Below, piece by piece: positions 26,345-38,800 of a stretch of DNA of 64,000 nucleotides. The position numbers were made by a program, and so were the translations under genes. The notes under the pieces were generated by a model. The model was given only the letters and a program-made list of their open reading frames with translations. It searched no databases and had not been told where the DNA came from. Source of the DNA: Apostichopus japonicus (lineage: Eukaryota; Echinodermata; Holothuroidea; Aspidochirotida; Stichopodidae); assembly GCF_037975245.1 (NCBI RefSeq), contig NC_092580.1, positions 31,304,001 through 31,368,000 of the forward strand. Reading direction: 5' to 3'. Within the stretch, counting starts at the first letter, position 1, and every line of letters starts with the position of its first letter.

Positions 26345-26490
26345 ACATTTTGGATGGTAGAATGAGAAGGGCGGTGACCGGAGGAGCCGGTCGTAGAGGG
26401 TGCACAGTGTTAAAAGGTTACCAGGACATTCTAGGCACAGTAGAATGAGGGTGCTAAGGTTGTGGGGAGACAGGTAAGCGAGGAACGAAG
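26345..26490 (+). repeat. Dispersed short repeat, copy B
   Basis: Same family as copies A, C, D and E: gggcggtgac, gagggtgcacagtgtt, gttaccag, and the end gggagacaggtaagcgagga. It lies about 240 bp upstream (in gene sense) of the PMCA splice acceptor at 26107. The minus strand is open for 137 codons here, with no recognisable domain. Confidence 0.65.
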
Positions 26491-28112
26491 TAATTGATTG
26501 GAACCGACTCGACGAGACATAACATAAATTCACAGAAACTAACTTCAGAAGCAAAATGGTGGGGGAAGCTGTATTGAAACAGACAAAAATTGCAAATAGG
26601 TGTAATCTTACATTCAAGCAATTAAAGGATTCATTGAGAACAAAGAAGGTTTTTTTAATTTTCAATTTATTTCAATCATTTTTGCAATAAAATATGACAA
26701 GATGAATGGTATATAATGAACTACATAAGGTATTGTAAAGATAGAAGGAAGATTCACCAGAAAGGAGACAAAAATAACAGAAAATTATTGAACTTCAGGT
26801 AAAACTTGTAGTTTAAAATCCTTAGCTTTCGTGTAATAAAACTTTCTCAAGCCATTTTGAAAGCTACCTTAGAGAGAGCGTGTCTCTGATGAAATAATTC
26901 GCTTGGTTAATAACACGATCAATCATGAGTCAAACAGTTTACAAATTTAGGTAGTGCTCAGACTAATATCAAGATGAATTACACTTCAGAAAATAAAATA
27001 TACCCCAAAAAATATAAGCAAAGTGACAAACCAAAGCTTATAGTTATAACATTACAACTTCTTAGAAAAATATTAAAACGTGATTGAGCGGTAGGGCTAA
27101 GAAATGATTCGAAAAATTTTTGCTGTTAAATTGTTTACTTAAATTATAGGAAATAGTACCGTTCAGCCTAAAATACCTAAATAACTGAGTCAATAGCTAG
27201 GTCAAGGGTCAGTAGTCAATAAAGATTGCAAAAAGGATGAGAGATGGCATCCCTCTCAACTAGATGCTACCAGCATAAATTACATATCAATATACATACA
27301 CTATATGTGCCTACAAACAATCTATACATCAACACACTGACAATCAAGACTACAGTGTTACGCTGCTTCTCTCGTAGATGTCAGACTAATCACATCAAAT
27401 AGATGCCAAACACAACACTACCATGACAACAAATAAATTATCTTAGAGCAAGCAATTACTCCATATTCTTCTGGCTCAGTGATGCCAATACAGCAGCAAT
27501 TAGGTTAAAGTGTGAATATCAGTAGCCACGAAAGAAACAGAGTGCATTTTGGACGATCGACTAGGAATCACATTTTCGAGACGTGGCACACTTTTTTCTT
27601 TTCTTGTTTTTTCAATTCTGTAATGTGATGGGGATGTACCCGCAATTTTGACAAATTTAATAATCTGTCTTAACATTATCTTGCAGGTTGTGTCTACGGA
27701 AGCAGTGACAACTAAACGCCTATTGTGTCATATATATAACACTACTGTACTAATTGGTTACTGGTTACAGGTTACTAAAGTGATAAATATGCCGTAACCA
27801 ACTTCCAGAGTACTTCAACTTCAATGATTACTTGAACTTATCATTGACCGTCCATAGATCGACCTTTGGCCCCAACATTTATTTACATCAACTCATATTA
27901 TTTTATGAAGATGAACACAAACATGTTGACATAGCAAATCCAACACCATCCTTTGATTTAAAGATCAAAAACTGAACCATTTTCAAAAGTTTTCCAGCAC
28001 AAGTCAAATTCTGGTGAAGAATACTGAAAAAAAAAAAGATTGGGTGGTTCACTCGACAATCAACAGAAAGTGAAAACTATTCAAAAACTGTGAAACTATT
28101 AACTGAGAGCAG

Positions 28113-28148
28113 CTCCTCCCTCCCTCCCTCCACCCCTCCCTCCCTCCC
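28113..28148. repeat. CCCT microsatellite
   Basis: ctccctccctccctccac followed by ccctccctccctccc. The minus strand is G-rich with quadruplex potential. Confidence 0.9.
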
Positions 28149-30120
28149 ACACAAATCAATACGTATAAATGCCATTGCTGCTACTGCTGCTGCTATTGTG
28201 GCAGTCTGCACTAAACATACTTCTATCTTCCTGGCTACACTTGCACTGCCTGTTAAATACTTTTGCTCTGATCTGAATGCAATATCCCACCGAGATGGAG
28301 AGAGAGACAAGCGAGATGAGAACCACATTAGGCCTCGTTTATCTCAAATTCATTGGACTTGATCACAGGAATGAAGACCAATTTGTGTGACCGACCACTT
28401 AGTCTCCAGCCTCTTCCTAATGTAAACGAGCCTACGGCTCCTCATTTACAACCAACACAATATTGGCAAAGCTGCCCTAAGTGCTATTAGTACTCAGTTT
28501 TCTTTTGTGTGAGTGTGTACATTGATACACTTTATTATTGTGGGGGTTTGTTGTCATGTGGTCAGTATTAAATTATGGCATTAAATGACAGTAACTACAA
28601 TACGACAGCCACCCCCCCTCCCGGAAACGACAGCTTCGAACGATGCGAAAGAACATATTCCATACTAGATTGTTGGGATAGTGAGAGGAGGAGAATCAGA
28701 GAAGCAAATGGCTTTTATAACATACTGTACTTTATGAATTGCTAAAGAGGTCTCTATGAAAAATCCTTTTAAGAAGATGATATTGTTTGTCTTATCTCAA
28801 GCAAACGACTGTCATTACCTATCAGCTTTAATGGTAGAAAGGATGCAATTAGATGACACAGGCAATACACTACATCTCATATATAAACCATATCATGTTG
28901 TGTAACCTAGGCTGTAATGGTGTTAATATCAGTCTTTAAAGTGCTCAGCTGTTTCCTTTCATTTTGATCAATCTTGAAACTATATCAGGTCTACCAGGGC
29001 AAACATGGACACAATCACCTTTATTGTACTGGGTAAGGGGGGAGGCTTAGATCTAATGTTATCCTTAGGCAGTGTCTATGGGATCGAGGGCTATCCCCTT
29101 CCATTGAGAAATTTTAATAAAATGGAAGGCGCTTAAATGCAAATTGCAGAATATTCGACTGTTTAGGTTGTACCGCATGCAAGAGGAATTTTTTGGCTGT
29201 CTGCCGCACTCCCCACACCTGAGCTAAAGTCCCTCAGAATTCTACAGTGTTCCTAAATCAAATTAATTTCATAATATTTCCAAAATAACAATTCATTAGC
29301 TTTACTCTGTAGATTTCATTGAAATATTCAAATAATGCAGAAAATATCCAACATTGCGACAAACCTCCAAGTTTTTCCGACACAGACAACTTGATAGTAA
29401 CTGGGAATAACAACACCCAGTAAATTTGATACAAACCTTGCTAGAAAACTGACAAATCAACTGAAAAAGTTACTCTGAATATAATGGTTGAGAAATCGAC
29501 CATTTGTTCAGAGATCGCAAAAGATTTGAATGGCATTTGATGCTGCAACTATACCAACCAATTGTTACTGATATGTACAGTAAGCATCAAATTCCATTGG
29601 AATTTTCCTACCATGAAGTAAGAGCATGTTCTATCAGGTTAAATCTTAATACCGATCACATTTACCTTTCAAATGAAACAATAACTTTGCTGCGGCAAGA
29701 TATATCACATATATATCTTGAACCCCCAAGATTGTAAAAATTATAATTCGAATTCGTGCAAAACTTCTGCCAATTTCATAACCTCCCTTTTTTTCCCATT
29801 TTCTTTTTTGTCTTGCAGGAGTGTGTTGACAAGATGAGCACGATGTTGTGAGGTAAATTCAAGGTATTACTTACTCCAGCTTACCCAAGCGTAGCACAGC
29901 CTTTACAGGCCAAACCTACTGGGAAATTGTAGAACTACGTAGCTCTCACAAAATTTTAACATTTTCAACTAGCACCGAGAAAGAGATCTCTATCAAAAAC
30001 TTGCGGTAGAATGTCACTATATGAGATATTTAGAAAGCAGTTGCTTTCTGGGCAAGGTATCAATGTCACCTTCTGCATGAATACCTTAGCACAGAATCTA
30101 TTTATTGTTTATTTAATTAT

Positions 30121-30182
30121 CATATGTTAATAATAATAATAATTTATTTATATAGCGCGGTCTCAATGTGTGCTTAATGTCA
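30121..30182 (-). mobile_element. LINE-like 3' tail remnant
   Basis: Read on the minus strand: CACATTGAGACC, then GCGCTATATAAATAAATT, then (ATT)n. The GCGCTATATAAA word followed by (ATT)n is shared with the tails of the two recognised LINE ends at 21.5 and 52.5 kb. No reverse-transcriptase residues could be recognised upstream (30183-30520), so only the tail is supported. Confidence 0.6.
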
Positions 30183-30515
30183 CATGAGATGTCAGATGTA
30201 AAGATGTTTCAAAATATGCAATACTTTTAACATACATAAGCAAGATTTTCTAGCCTAGTTTGCAAACAACAAGATAACAAATTTAACACACAACTCTGCC
30301 ATTAAGCTGTTATTGTCCTCCTTTATCCCTATCATGTAATATTCTTCATAGTTGTCCAGATAGAACTTTATAGATACAATCAAACAACGTGAGGTGTAAC
30401 TTTCTTCAAAATGGATCAAAATACTAAAAGTCATATCACATGAACGGATACAGAGACGGTTGGGAAATAACATCCTTCCGAGACGACATACCACAGACAG
30501 TGTCCTGAGTATCAT

Positions 30516-30935
30516 ATGGTCAAAACCAAGAACCCAAGAAGAGTGATTCAGAGCAACTGAGTCGGCACCAAGAAGAGGAAAACTAAGATGAGGAACGTCT
30601 GTGTTATGATCATGATACTAAGTACGTGGATGATGTAGGAGGTTTTCTCATTCCACAAAATTTAAAATTCTCATCTCAAAGCCCAATGAAAGATCCTTTC
30701 TTCTCTACTATTGTAAAAACACAAACTGAGAGTTTATCATCATAAAATGAAAAACCTGTGGAATGAGGGTATCATTATTACCGTGGAAACCAAGAAGACA
30801 GACTCACAGCGACTGAGCCAGTGCCAAATACGAGGATAGCTGATATAACAAACATCTGACTACGATCATGTTATTAAGTACATGGATGATTTAGGAGGTG
30901 TCGTTCCCACACACTTTAAACATTCTCATTTCACT
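30516..30935. repeat. Diverged direct duplication, about 160 bp units
   Basis: Unit 1 (30516-30679) and unit 2 (30783-30935) share, in order, aaccaagaa, gactcacagcgactgag (gattcagagcaactgag), gtgccaa/ggcacca, gatcatg.tattaagta, tggatgat.taggaggt and tttaaa.attctcat. A spacer of about 100 bp separates them. Confidence 0.8.
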
Positions 30936-33900
30936 ATGACAGATCATGTTGAACATTGGCTGTTAAGTCTGTTTTGGTTTTCGATAAATCAGTTTGCTTA
31001 TTAGCACTCCATGAATTACATACCACATCTTGTTTACATCATCACAGATCCCAAAATGACAAACACATCCAGAAAATGACAGCACTGAGTGGTGCATAGA
31101 AAATCTAATTAAGAAAAGTATTTGTTTTACAAATTTTGTTTTTTTTTACAAATTTCACTTCTCAAAGTGATATATGCCAACTACATCAAAGGCAAGTGTC
31201 TTTTGAATGGTAAAGAATTGTTGTTTTGCCATTTTTTAAAAAGGAAAGAGGATGTTGGGTTGATTATAACAAGACAATTTGTGTTACATTACACATTATC
31301 ATATTCTCTATACATCCGATTGCTCTCACTAATATCTTACTTCCACTCCCATCTTTTATCAAGTTCAGTATCTGCTTTTACAACGCTATATATACCATTT
31401 ACAAGTGCCTATTACTCTATCCAATAAGGCTCCCAACTGTTTATAATATCATCAACATAATTATCCTGTCAGAGCAGTATCACTAAACAGGGGAAAAAAA
31501 TAGGGAAAAAAAACTATGCAAAAGATAAACGGTGATTGCAGCAGATTTTGACAAAATCCGCATCTAACTACTCACATGTTAGGTCTAAAGAATGCCGATT
31601 TTCTTCCTCTGCATTGAACAAATCAATGAATGCCATATCGTAATTGGTCAGCAGGTAGTCAGACAGAAAGCGCTTAAAGCGGTGTATAGCTAATCACTAA
31701 TTTGATACGTTTGGTGAACGGCGATCCAGAAATATGTCAGATGTTTTGAAATGCTCAAGTCTACATAAAACAACAAAATTCACAGAGTGTCAGTCCAAAA
31801 TGTTCTCGCTTTGTACATACAAAACAGGTCCTAATGGCTGGTACCTACAAAATGTGTCTCGCAATTAAAATAGTCCAAACGACCCTCATCAGATTATGGA
31901 TCAAAGAGTTTCCATGACGGATGACAGAGCTGCAGACATGCATAGAATGTTGCACGCGTTGCTAAACTCAGATGTTGACTGTGTTCAACTGGTTCAACAA
32001 TTTGTTCTTTTTCCAAATTCAAAAGATTTACAAACATTGTTGTGTACCTACTTACAGAAGAAAACGTATCAAATTCTCTAGCATTTTTAACTCCTTAGTC
32101 CTTGCAAGTTTCTTGGTAGTAATTTTGTTCTCACCCACTCTCAATCAAATTCAGAAAATCTAAGATATTTCCGAAGCACATACCCTCAACAAAAGATTAA
32201 AACTCTAAAACTGTGAAATCCACAACCTCATTTTAGGAGAAAAAACAACAAAAGTGAGAAAAGGACCTCTTGACTGATGTGGAACCAAACATCCTTTCTA
32301 AAATGCAATATATAAAATGAGTATCTTTCAGATTTTGTCTATTGCGACCTCGCCAGGAATCTATTTCCACCAAAGTCACAGGTTTAATAATAACACGATG
32401 ATCAAGCAAAAAAAACTGTTTTTAGGAAGTTTCCCTGGAAAACTCAGACCTGTACAGTAAATAAACACAATAGAATATCAAAGTTTATGTACGTCATTTG
32501 CATATGAAAATAGCAGTAGACCAAAAGTACACTTGACAACCCGGAAACTCATCATCCACTATAATATAATGGATAATATCAGGGATGTGCCCAGGAATTT
32601 GTGTGTGTCGGGTACTGATGGCCGCCCCGGGTTAGGGGTCAAAGGGGAGTGGGTGTCCCTCTCCCCTTTGAGAAATGTTTGCTACATTGATGGTGCTCAG
32701 GTGCAAGATTCTGCTACTTTTTGGAGCCCTTGAAACTGATGGTGGCTTTGACAAAGAAAAACAAATCAGTCCTTTCAACAAGCTGACAACTTGACAAGCT
32801 GCAGTCGCCGAAATCACTGAGAATTCCTTTGAGGAACCTCTGACAGACACTTACACTACTTCACACATAGTGTGACATATCTGAACTAACCATTTGCTTT
32901 TTACTACTCATAACTAACACTGTAGCACATGCATTTACAGTACTACGGACACCTAGCCAATTTGTTGTGTGTGATAATCTCCTTCAAAATCCGTTGAAAT
33001 TTGTCGAAAAGCTCTTTTGGTTTGCAAGATATAAGTTTTGATAAATCTGGGAAACTCATTAATTATTTGCAAACTATGACGTGGAATGTTTCGCTCATCA
33101 AAATTTCTTATTTTTGCTCTCAATAAATTAACCCCTAACAACAAGCCCAAGTATATCATTTGAATAATGTGATGTTCCTCTTTCACAGAAGGCAATAAAT
33201 ATTTCAAAACATCGCCTTAGGCCCAAAAACCTGCGTTCAGTGTCCTTGAAACGATGGTTGTGAAAGCAAAGGGATAACATACAGAAAATTAAGCAGTCAC
33301 TCACTGTACATCACCAATGTGCATAAATTAGGTAATGTTTATTCATAAATAAAACTAGAATTGAGAAAAGACTTTGATGGATTTTGAAGGGAGTTGCAGC
33401 TATTTTCATTTCTAATGCCTATTAGAGTGATTAAGACAACGTTGTTCATATGTGTCCGCAGACCTTGAAGCAACACGTCCGTCGTCCGCTTAACTGAGTT
33501 TAAGCTTTGAGCGTCAGTAAAATTGTATCCAAGTCTCTGATATGGAATATACTGGACTTACACTTGCGACTCTTCTCTTAGTTATTGAAGAGGAAATCTT
33601 TGGAAACATATTTTCACAACTAGCACTGTATGGATTGCGATATGTAACATCGTGCAACACATGCACTATGACCCAGAGCCGTATCTACGGCAACTGTGAG
33701 GACCCAGAGCGTGACCGATATGACAGCGCCCTCAGTCAAAAAGCTGAAGATCCCAATTATCATCATTTGGCATTTCTGGCTGAAATGCTACGGATTTTAC
33801 CAGAACTAATCAATTCAATCAAACTGATGGAATCCGTGCCAATCTGTACAAGCACGGTTTATATCTGCAATAACCTTTTCAAATCTCCATCAAGGGTAAT

Positions 33901-34156
33901 GACATCACTTGGGGAGGAAGAATCGATGGGAATTAGGGGGTACTTTGGGAGAAAAATAACAGAAATTTACCCATCAATCCTGCACCCATTCAATTTACTT
34001 ATCTAATACTAATAGCCAGGAAGAACCTTAGAGGCCTTTCTAGAAATCCAGAAAGTCCCAACGAAAGTAGGAGTTTGTCTCAAAGTGTGTTACTGCCAGT
34101 GCAGGACACAGTGTGCGAGTAGGACACGACCATGGGCTTTGCGTACATGTTCGCAT

Positions 34157-34206
34157 GGAAAGGGAAGGGAAGGGGAGGGGTGGGAAAGGGAAAGGGGAAG
34201 GGGAAG
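34157..34206 (+). other. Homopurine G/A tract
   Basis: About 50 bp of G and A only, apart from one T (aagggaagggaaggggaggg and onward). It has both triplex-type mirror symmetry and quadruplex potential. Confidence 0.8.
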
Positions 34207-34507
34207 ATGTGAGCAGAGAGATAAGAGTAAAGGAGAGGTGAGATGAGGGTGAGGAGAATGATGACTGGATAAGATGGGTGGTAAATACCACGATACTCTA
34301 GTCAGCTACTCCTCTGCTTGTGTGTTGCTACATGTGACAACCAGTAGCAGTATGTTTGGCAGACTACAACCAGTAATATGTCCACAAGAGAGACAACAAT
34401 AGGTATATGTTTCTATGGAAGACTAAAACCAATGACTTGCTAACATGACTCTGTACAGACCCAAATTTTGATACATCAATACTTGATTCAGATGTACAGG
34501 TTGCACA

Positions 34508-35365
34508 ATCATATACATTTCTCCATGATGGTTGCAAGGAACTACAGTACTGCTGGTATTACATACATATCATCTCCCTATATAATTAGTTCAAAAAGGT
34601 TATAAAGCAAACCATAGCAATAATTCAAGCCATTTTTGTTATTTCATATCTCTTCATATTTTTACTTTATTGTTAATCTACACATATCATTCACTTGATA
34701 CTATTACTTGACTATTGCTAGACTACTTATGCACATGGGAGATCACTTGTTTAATTCACGCAAGATGCTGGTGGTTTTTGGCAACCTAAGGATTGGTCGA
34801 CATTGTGAACTCCCATCCTACAAAATAACTTGCAGGCATACCAATACAACCTGTAGTACACTTCTACAAATCACATCATACATGCAGTAAATTACACTTC
34901 CAAGTATTTATATAGCATACATGTGCAAGATACATTGTGGGCACTCACACAATGTAAACATTTGATCAAAACTTAACACTAATATAGGGCACTGTACTAG
35001 TGTACAAGTGATAACTGGTGTTAGGTGTTAGATGACATGTACAAATAAACAAAAACAGTGAGCAGACAACACTCGATATTTCACACGATAGGGAAATATG
35101 ACATGTTTCTACAATTTCTTCAATAACTAAACGTTGTTGACTGGCAGGCATCATACACATTTCTTAATGGTGGTTGCAGGGAGCTGCTACTTTAACAGTT
35201 GATGGCGGTTAAGACATGATCTCTCTATATATATAGTTAGTCCAAAAAGGTTATAAAGTAAACCATCACAACAATTTAGCATTTTATTGTTTTATTGCTC
35301 TTCATATTTTACTTTGTTGTAATCTACACATATCATTCCAATTTGACACTATTACTTTACTGGCC
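34508..35365. repeat. Direct duplication of about 215 bp units
   Basis: 34508-34719 and 35149-35365 align along their length: atcata.acatttct, tggttgca.gga, tagt.caaaaaggttataaag, and aatctacacatatcattc followed by actattact. The spacing between starts is about 641 bp. No element type was recognised. Confidence 0.85.
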
Positions 35366-35649
35366 TCAAGAAACATTAGCATCTAGGGGCCTGATTGGCA
35401 AACATTATGGCAGATTATTAATGGATCAATATATTAATCCATGAGATTTACAGAACAACTGTTAAACAACTATGCTGCATTTAGAGAAAGACTGGATATC
35501 AAAGGTTATACAAAAAAAAAAATTTAGTGAGTGCTTGGAAGTAAAACAGCCAATATTTGGATTTTGCAAAGCTTTCGAGCACAACTAACATTTCTTCTGT
35601 GTGTGATCTGATCACCAAAAGCAACCTATGTATCTGTGTTAAATACATA

Positions 35650-35673
35650 TGTGTGTATATATATGTGTATATA

Positions 35674-35706
<33 letters not shown>

Positions 35707-35728
35707 GTTTAACAGTTTTTCCGTTATT

Positions 35729-35774
<46 letters not shown>

Positions 35775-35820
35775 CATATATATATATATATATGTATATA
35801 TATATGTATATATATATATA
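35650..35820. repeat. TA/TATATG microsatellite, two blocks
   Basis: Long runs of TA with interspersed TATG units are split by a unique stretch of about 25 bp near 35706-35731. The array is stop-poor, so it gives spurious long open frames on both strands (Tyr-Ile repeats). It lies immediately 3' of the hammerhead-like motif when read on the minus strand. Confidence 0.95.
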
Positions 35821-35842
35821 TCACAAAATTGGTGGATCGGAT

Positions 35843-35884
35843 CTTGCTACTTAAAGTTTCACGCCGTAGCGATCTTCAGGCAAG
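35843..35884 (-). ncRNA. Candidate type I hammerhead ribozyme
   Basis: Read 5'->3' on the minus strand from 35884. CTTGC (35884-35880) is the 5' strand of stem I, and CTGAAGA (35879-35873) matches the CUGANGA core. TCGC-TACG-GCGT (35872-35861) forms stem II with a cUACGg tetraloop. GAAA (35860-35857) is the second core segment. C-TTTAA-G then forms a minimal stem III, followed by TA, so the cleavage triplet is GUA (35850-35848). GCAAG (35847-35843) pairs perfectly with the opening CTTGC. All invariant core bases (C3, U4, G5, A6, G8, A9, G12, A13, A14) are present, and A15.1 can pair with U16.1. The weak point is a U-U opposition at 10.1/11.1, where G-C is usual. Such minimal type I ribozymes with very short stem III are known from Penelope-like elements and retrozymes. 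An adjacent AT microsatellite fits a retroelement tail. Activity is inference. Confidence 0.5.
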
Positions 35885-38800
35885 TGATAGACTGAAACCT
35901 AATACCCCCTATATATATACATGTGTGTTAAGGCTTTTTTCTAGTACGGTTGAGTGATCTTAAGTGTCTGCATGTTGATACTAGTTCTGTTCCCTTGTTG
36001 AGAATTCTTTCCTTATATATATATATTTATTTATATTTATTTATATATATGTTATATATTCCCTCTCATATATACATACCCTCTCAGCTCATACAACAGC
36101 TATTCTACCAAAATTTTGTATAAATCCGACAGCATTTTAACAACTTCACAAATTAGAAATCTTAGACACGTCTTTCATAAACGTAACAACAACATATAAT
36201 CTGTCGGTTAATTCAGCAGAATTGGTAATAAACGTTATCATAGCCAAGGAATTCTGTCAATTCTCTATAAATCCAGTCAGTCTCCTACGTCAAACATACG
36301 ATAATGTGTCAAATTACCGGGAAATAATGTGCAACCTCTGACCTTTGATAACAACATAATCAAATTTAGAGGCAGCTACCCTAAATGACTGTGGCTGAGA
36401 CTACTGCTTCCAGTCTTTGTTTAAAATTATAATTATATTATATTGACTGGTGACAAATATAAACAGACAACGTGTGTATATAGACAGAGTATAGAACTAC
36501 TGTACAGGGAAGTAGTCTCCGTCGTCGATAGGAACACTCTTTGTTGATTTGAAATCCAGAATAGAAGACATCCACGGTACTCTGGATTGAATGGATAAAT
36601 GAATTATAACACCAATTTTTTTATTTTTTCCTCATAGAAAAGTACGGGAGAATCTTTCTATGACGTTACTCCAGATAACCGTCGGACGACGTCACATGTT
36701 TACCCGGGAAGAGAAAATGACAAGACTGTGGCTTAAAGCAAATTTGGTTTAAATTGACTGAGCTCAACTCTATATAACATAACTCTTCTTGGAAACACTA
36801 CTGTATACCGTTATTCCGTTATTTGTAAACTAATATTACTGTCTATAAAAAACAAGCTAGATGTTACAAAAACCTGCAGTAGCCTGAGGATGAACAACAG
36901 AATATTCTGTGGGTTTCAGAAGTAGAAGAAATATAGAAATAACACGTAAAAGCTCAACTATCTTGTTGACTTCAACTCTATTGGTTCTGCTATGCATTGG
37001 ATATCTACACACAAAGTGGAAGCGAACTATGGGGTATATACCAGCCAATATTTCTGAACTTGCACTGAAGTTCTGTAATAAAATAAAGTTCTGTGTTAAG
37101 TAAAGTAAAGTTAAGTAAAGTACTGTGTTAAAGTAAAGTTCTGAGTTTAATAATTACAATGCTTGGCTGACTTTAGCAATGGCTGAAAAAAAATGTGTCC
37201 TTCCGCAGTGATCAAAGAATTGAACTGTACTAACCACTGGCCTACCACAATTTACTATATACCAAGCATATCAAACCTTTCAAGAATGATGAGACGGTTC
37301 CAACGATACGCACTTCTATTCATAATTTATTATGAATTATGCTCTTTTACAGATCTACACTGTTATCCAACATGGGTAAAACCACCCAATCATAAATAAA
37401 TCAATAAACCGCATTCTTAAGAAATTTAATGCAATTATTACCCTCTGCCATAATATCCTGCCCCTGCTGCAATCGGCTTTTCCAAATCAGTTCTGACGCT
37501 GCCAGGAGTTTTCCTGCCAAACCGTCCGCAGTGTATGTATATATAACAGCAACTACGGACAGAGAGAGCGCCGCTGAATGTCAAACTGAGCATGATTTCC
37601 CTGGTGGAAAGCATCAATTTACATTACCTCCTCTAGCTGGGTGCTGAAAAGGATTGGGGCGATGCAACATTTTTTGCTCTTTTTTCTTCCTCTCTCTCTC
37701 TCTCTTTCTATCCTCTGGTGTTTCATTCCTTGATTTATAACCCTCCTTAGGATAGAATAATAAAGTCTCTTTCCCAAAACTTACATATAATTTGTTAAAG
37801 CTAGTTAATTCAAACTTCGGAAGGTCAATCCCAATGTTTTCCCCCCCCCAAGTTGTTCCTTTTTATTTACTCTTCTTTTTAGTTTTATTTTGTTTTGTTT
37901 TGTTATCAGTAAAGAGTTGTGTCTTAGAGTTAGACACGCAATGTTTAAAATAAAATAGTTCCCCTAATACATATATTGAAATATTTTACTATCACCAATA
38001 TCACGATAAATTCAAACGGTTACAAGAAATCCTATACAGAGAGAACAACAAAACGGTAACATGAGGTTAACCTTCAATTTTCATGTTTTTTTTTTCTATT
38101 TCCAAGGTTAAACACACAGTTACCAGTGATGGGCTTTTGAGGACAATCAGTCTAATCGCTGCGGTTTGCAGTCCAACTTAATATTCTCACTTTGTGGCCT
38201 TGATTTGTAAGAAAACCTCCGAATTACCTATCATTAACCAGCCATGACTACATCTTTCTCTAAGTAAGATACTGACAGGGAAATCAAAAGGGACTTTATT
38301 TATCCTGTGTATATATTAATTAGACTTTAAACATCCATACCTCTGACTAAACAAACAACAATATTCCAGTATTGAGCTAACATTGACAATGTTTTAAATT
38401 ATTTAATTGATAACTTAAAAAAGAGTAATATTACAGCAATAAGTACAAATAATGGTTGGAACTTCACTTTCAATAACTCTTATCTCTTTTTCCTACAGTT
38501 TTCATAAGCTGTTTTTATAATGACCACATGTATGCACTAGTGTCTCTTATTTCACATCAAAAAGTGTTACTGGTGATAGAAATTTTAAGAAGACATTTCT
38601 AGTAAACACTGCTTTAGAAAAGAAAACCTTGAAACATAATTTGACACTTGACACACACCTCCTCCTCAGCCCATCTCTAATGTGCCCAACACATGTACAG
38701 AAATAAACTGAGAGAGTTTATACTTTCTATTCCTTACGCAACCATTTATTCATGCACGTACCCTGCATGCTGCAACTTGTTTGTTTTCTCGAAACACAGT

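Noticed and set aside
33542-34006. 154-codon plus-strand open frame, the longest outside repeats
   Set aside because: It has no recognisable domain, signal or splice context. A frame of this length is about what chance yields in 64 kb of six-frame sequence at this composition.
35636-35957. Long Tyr-Ile open frames on both strands
   Set aside because: Artefact of the TA/TATG microsatellite, which has few stop codons.
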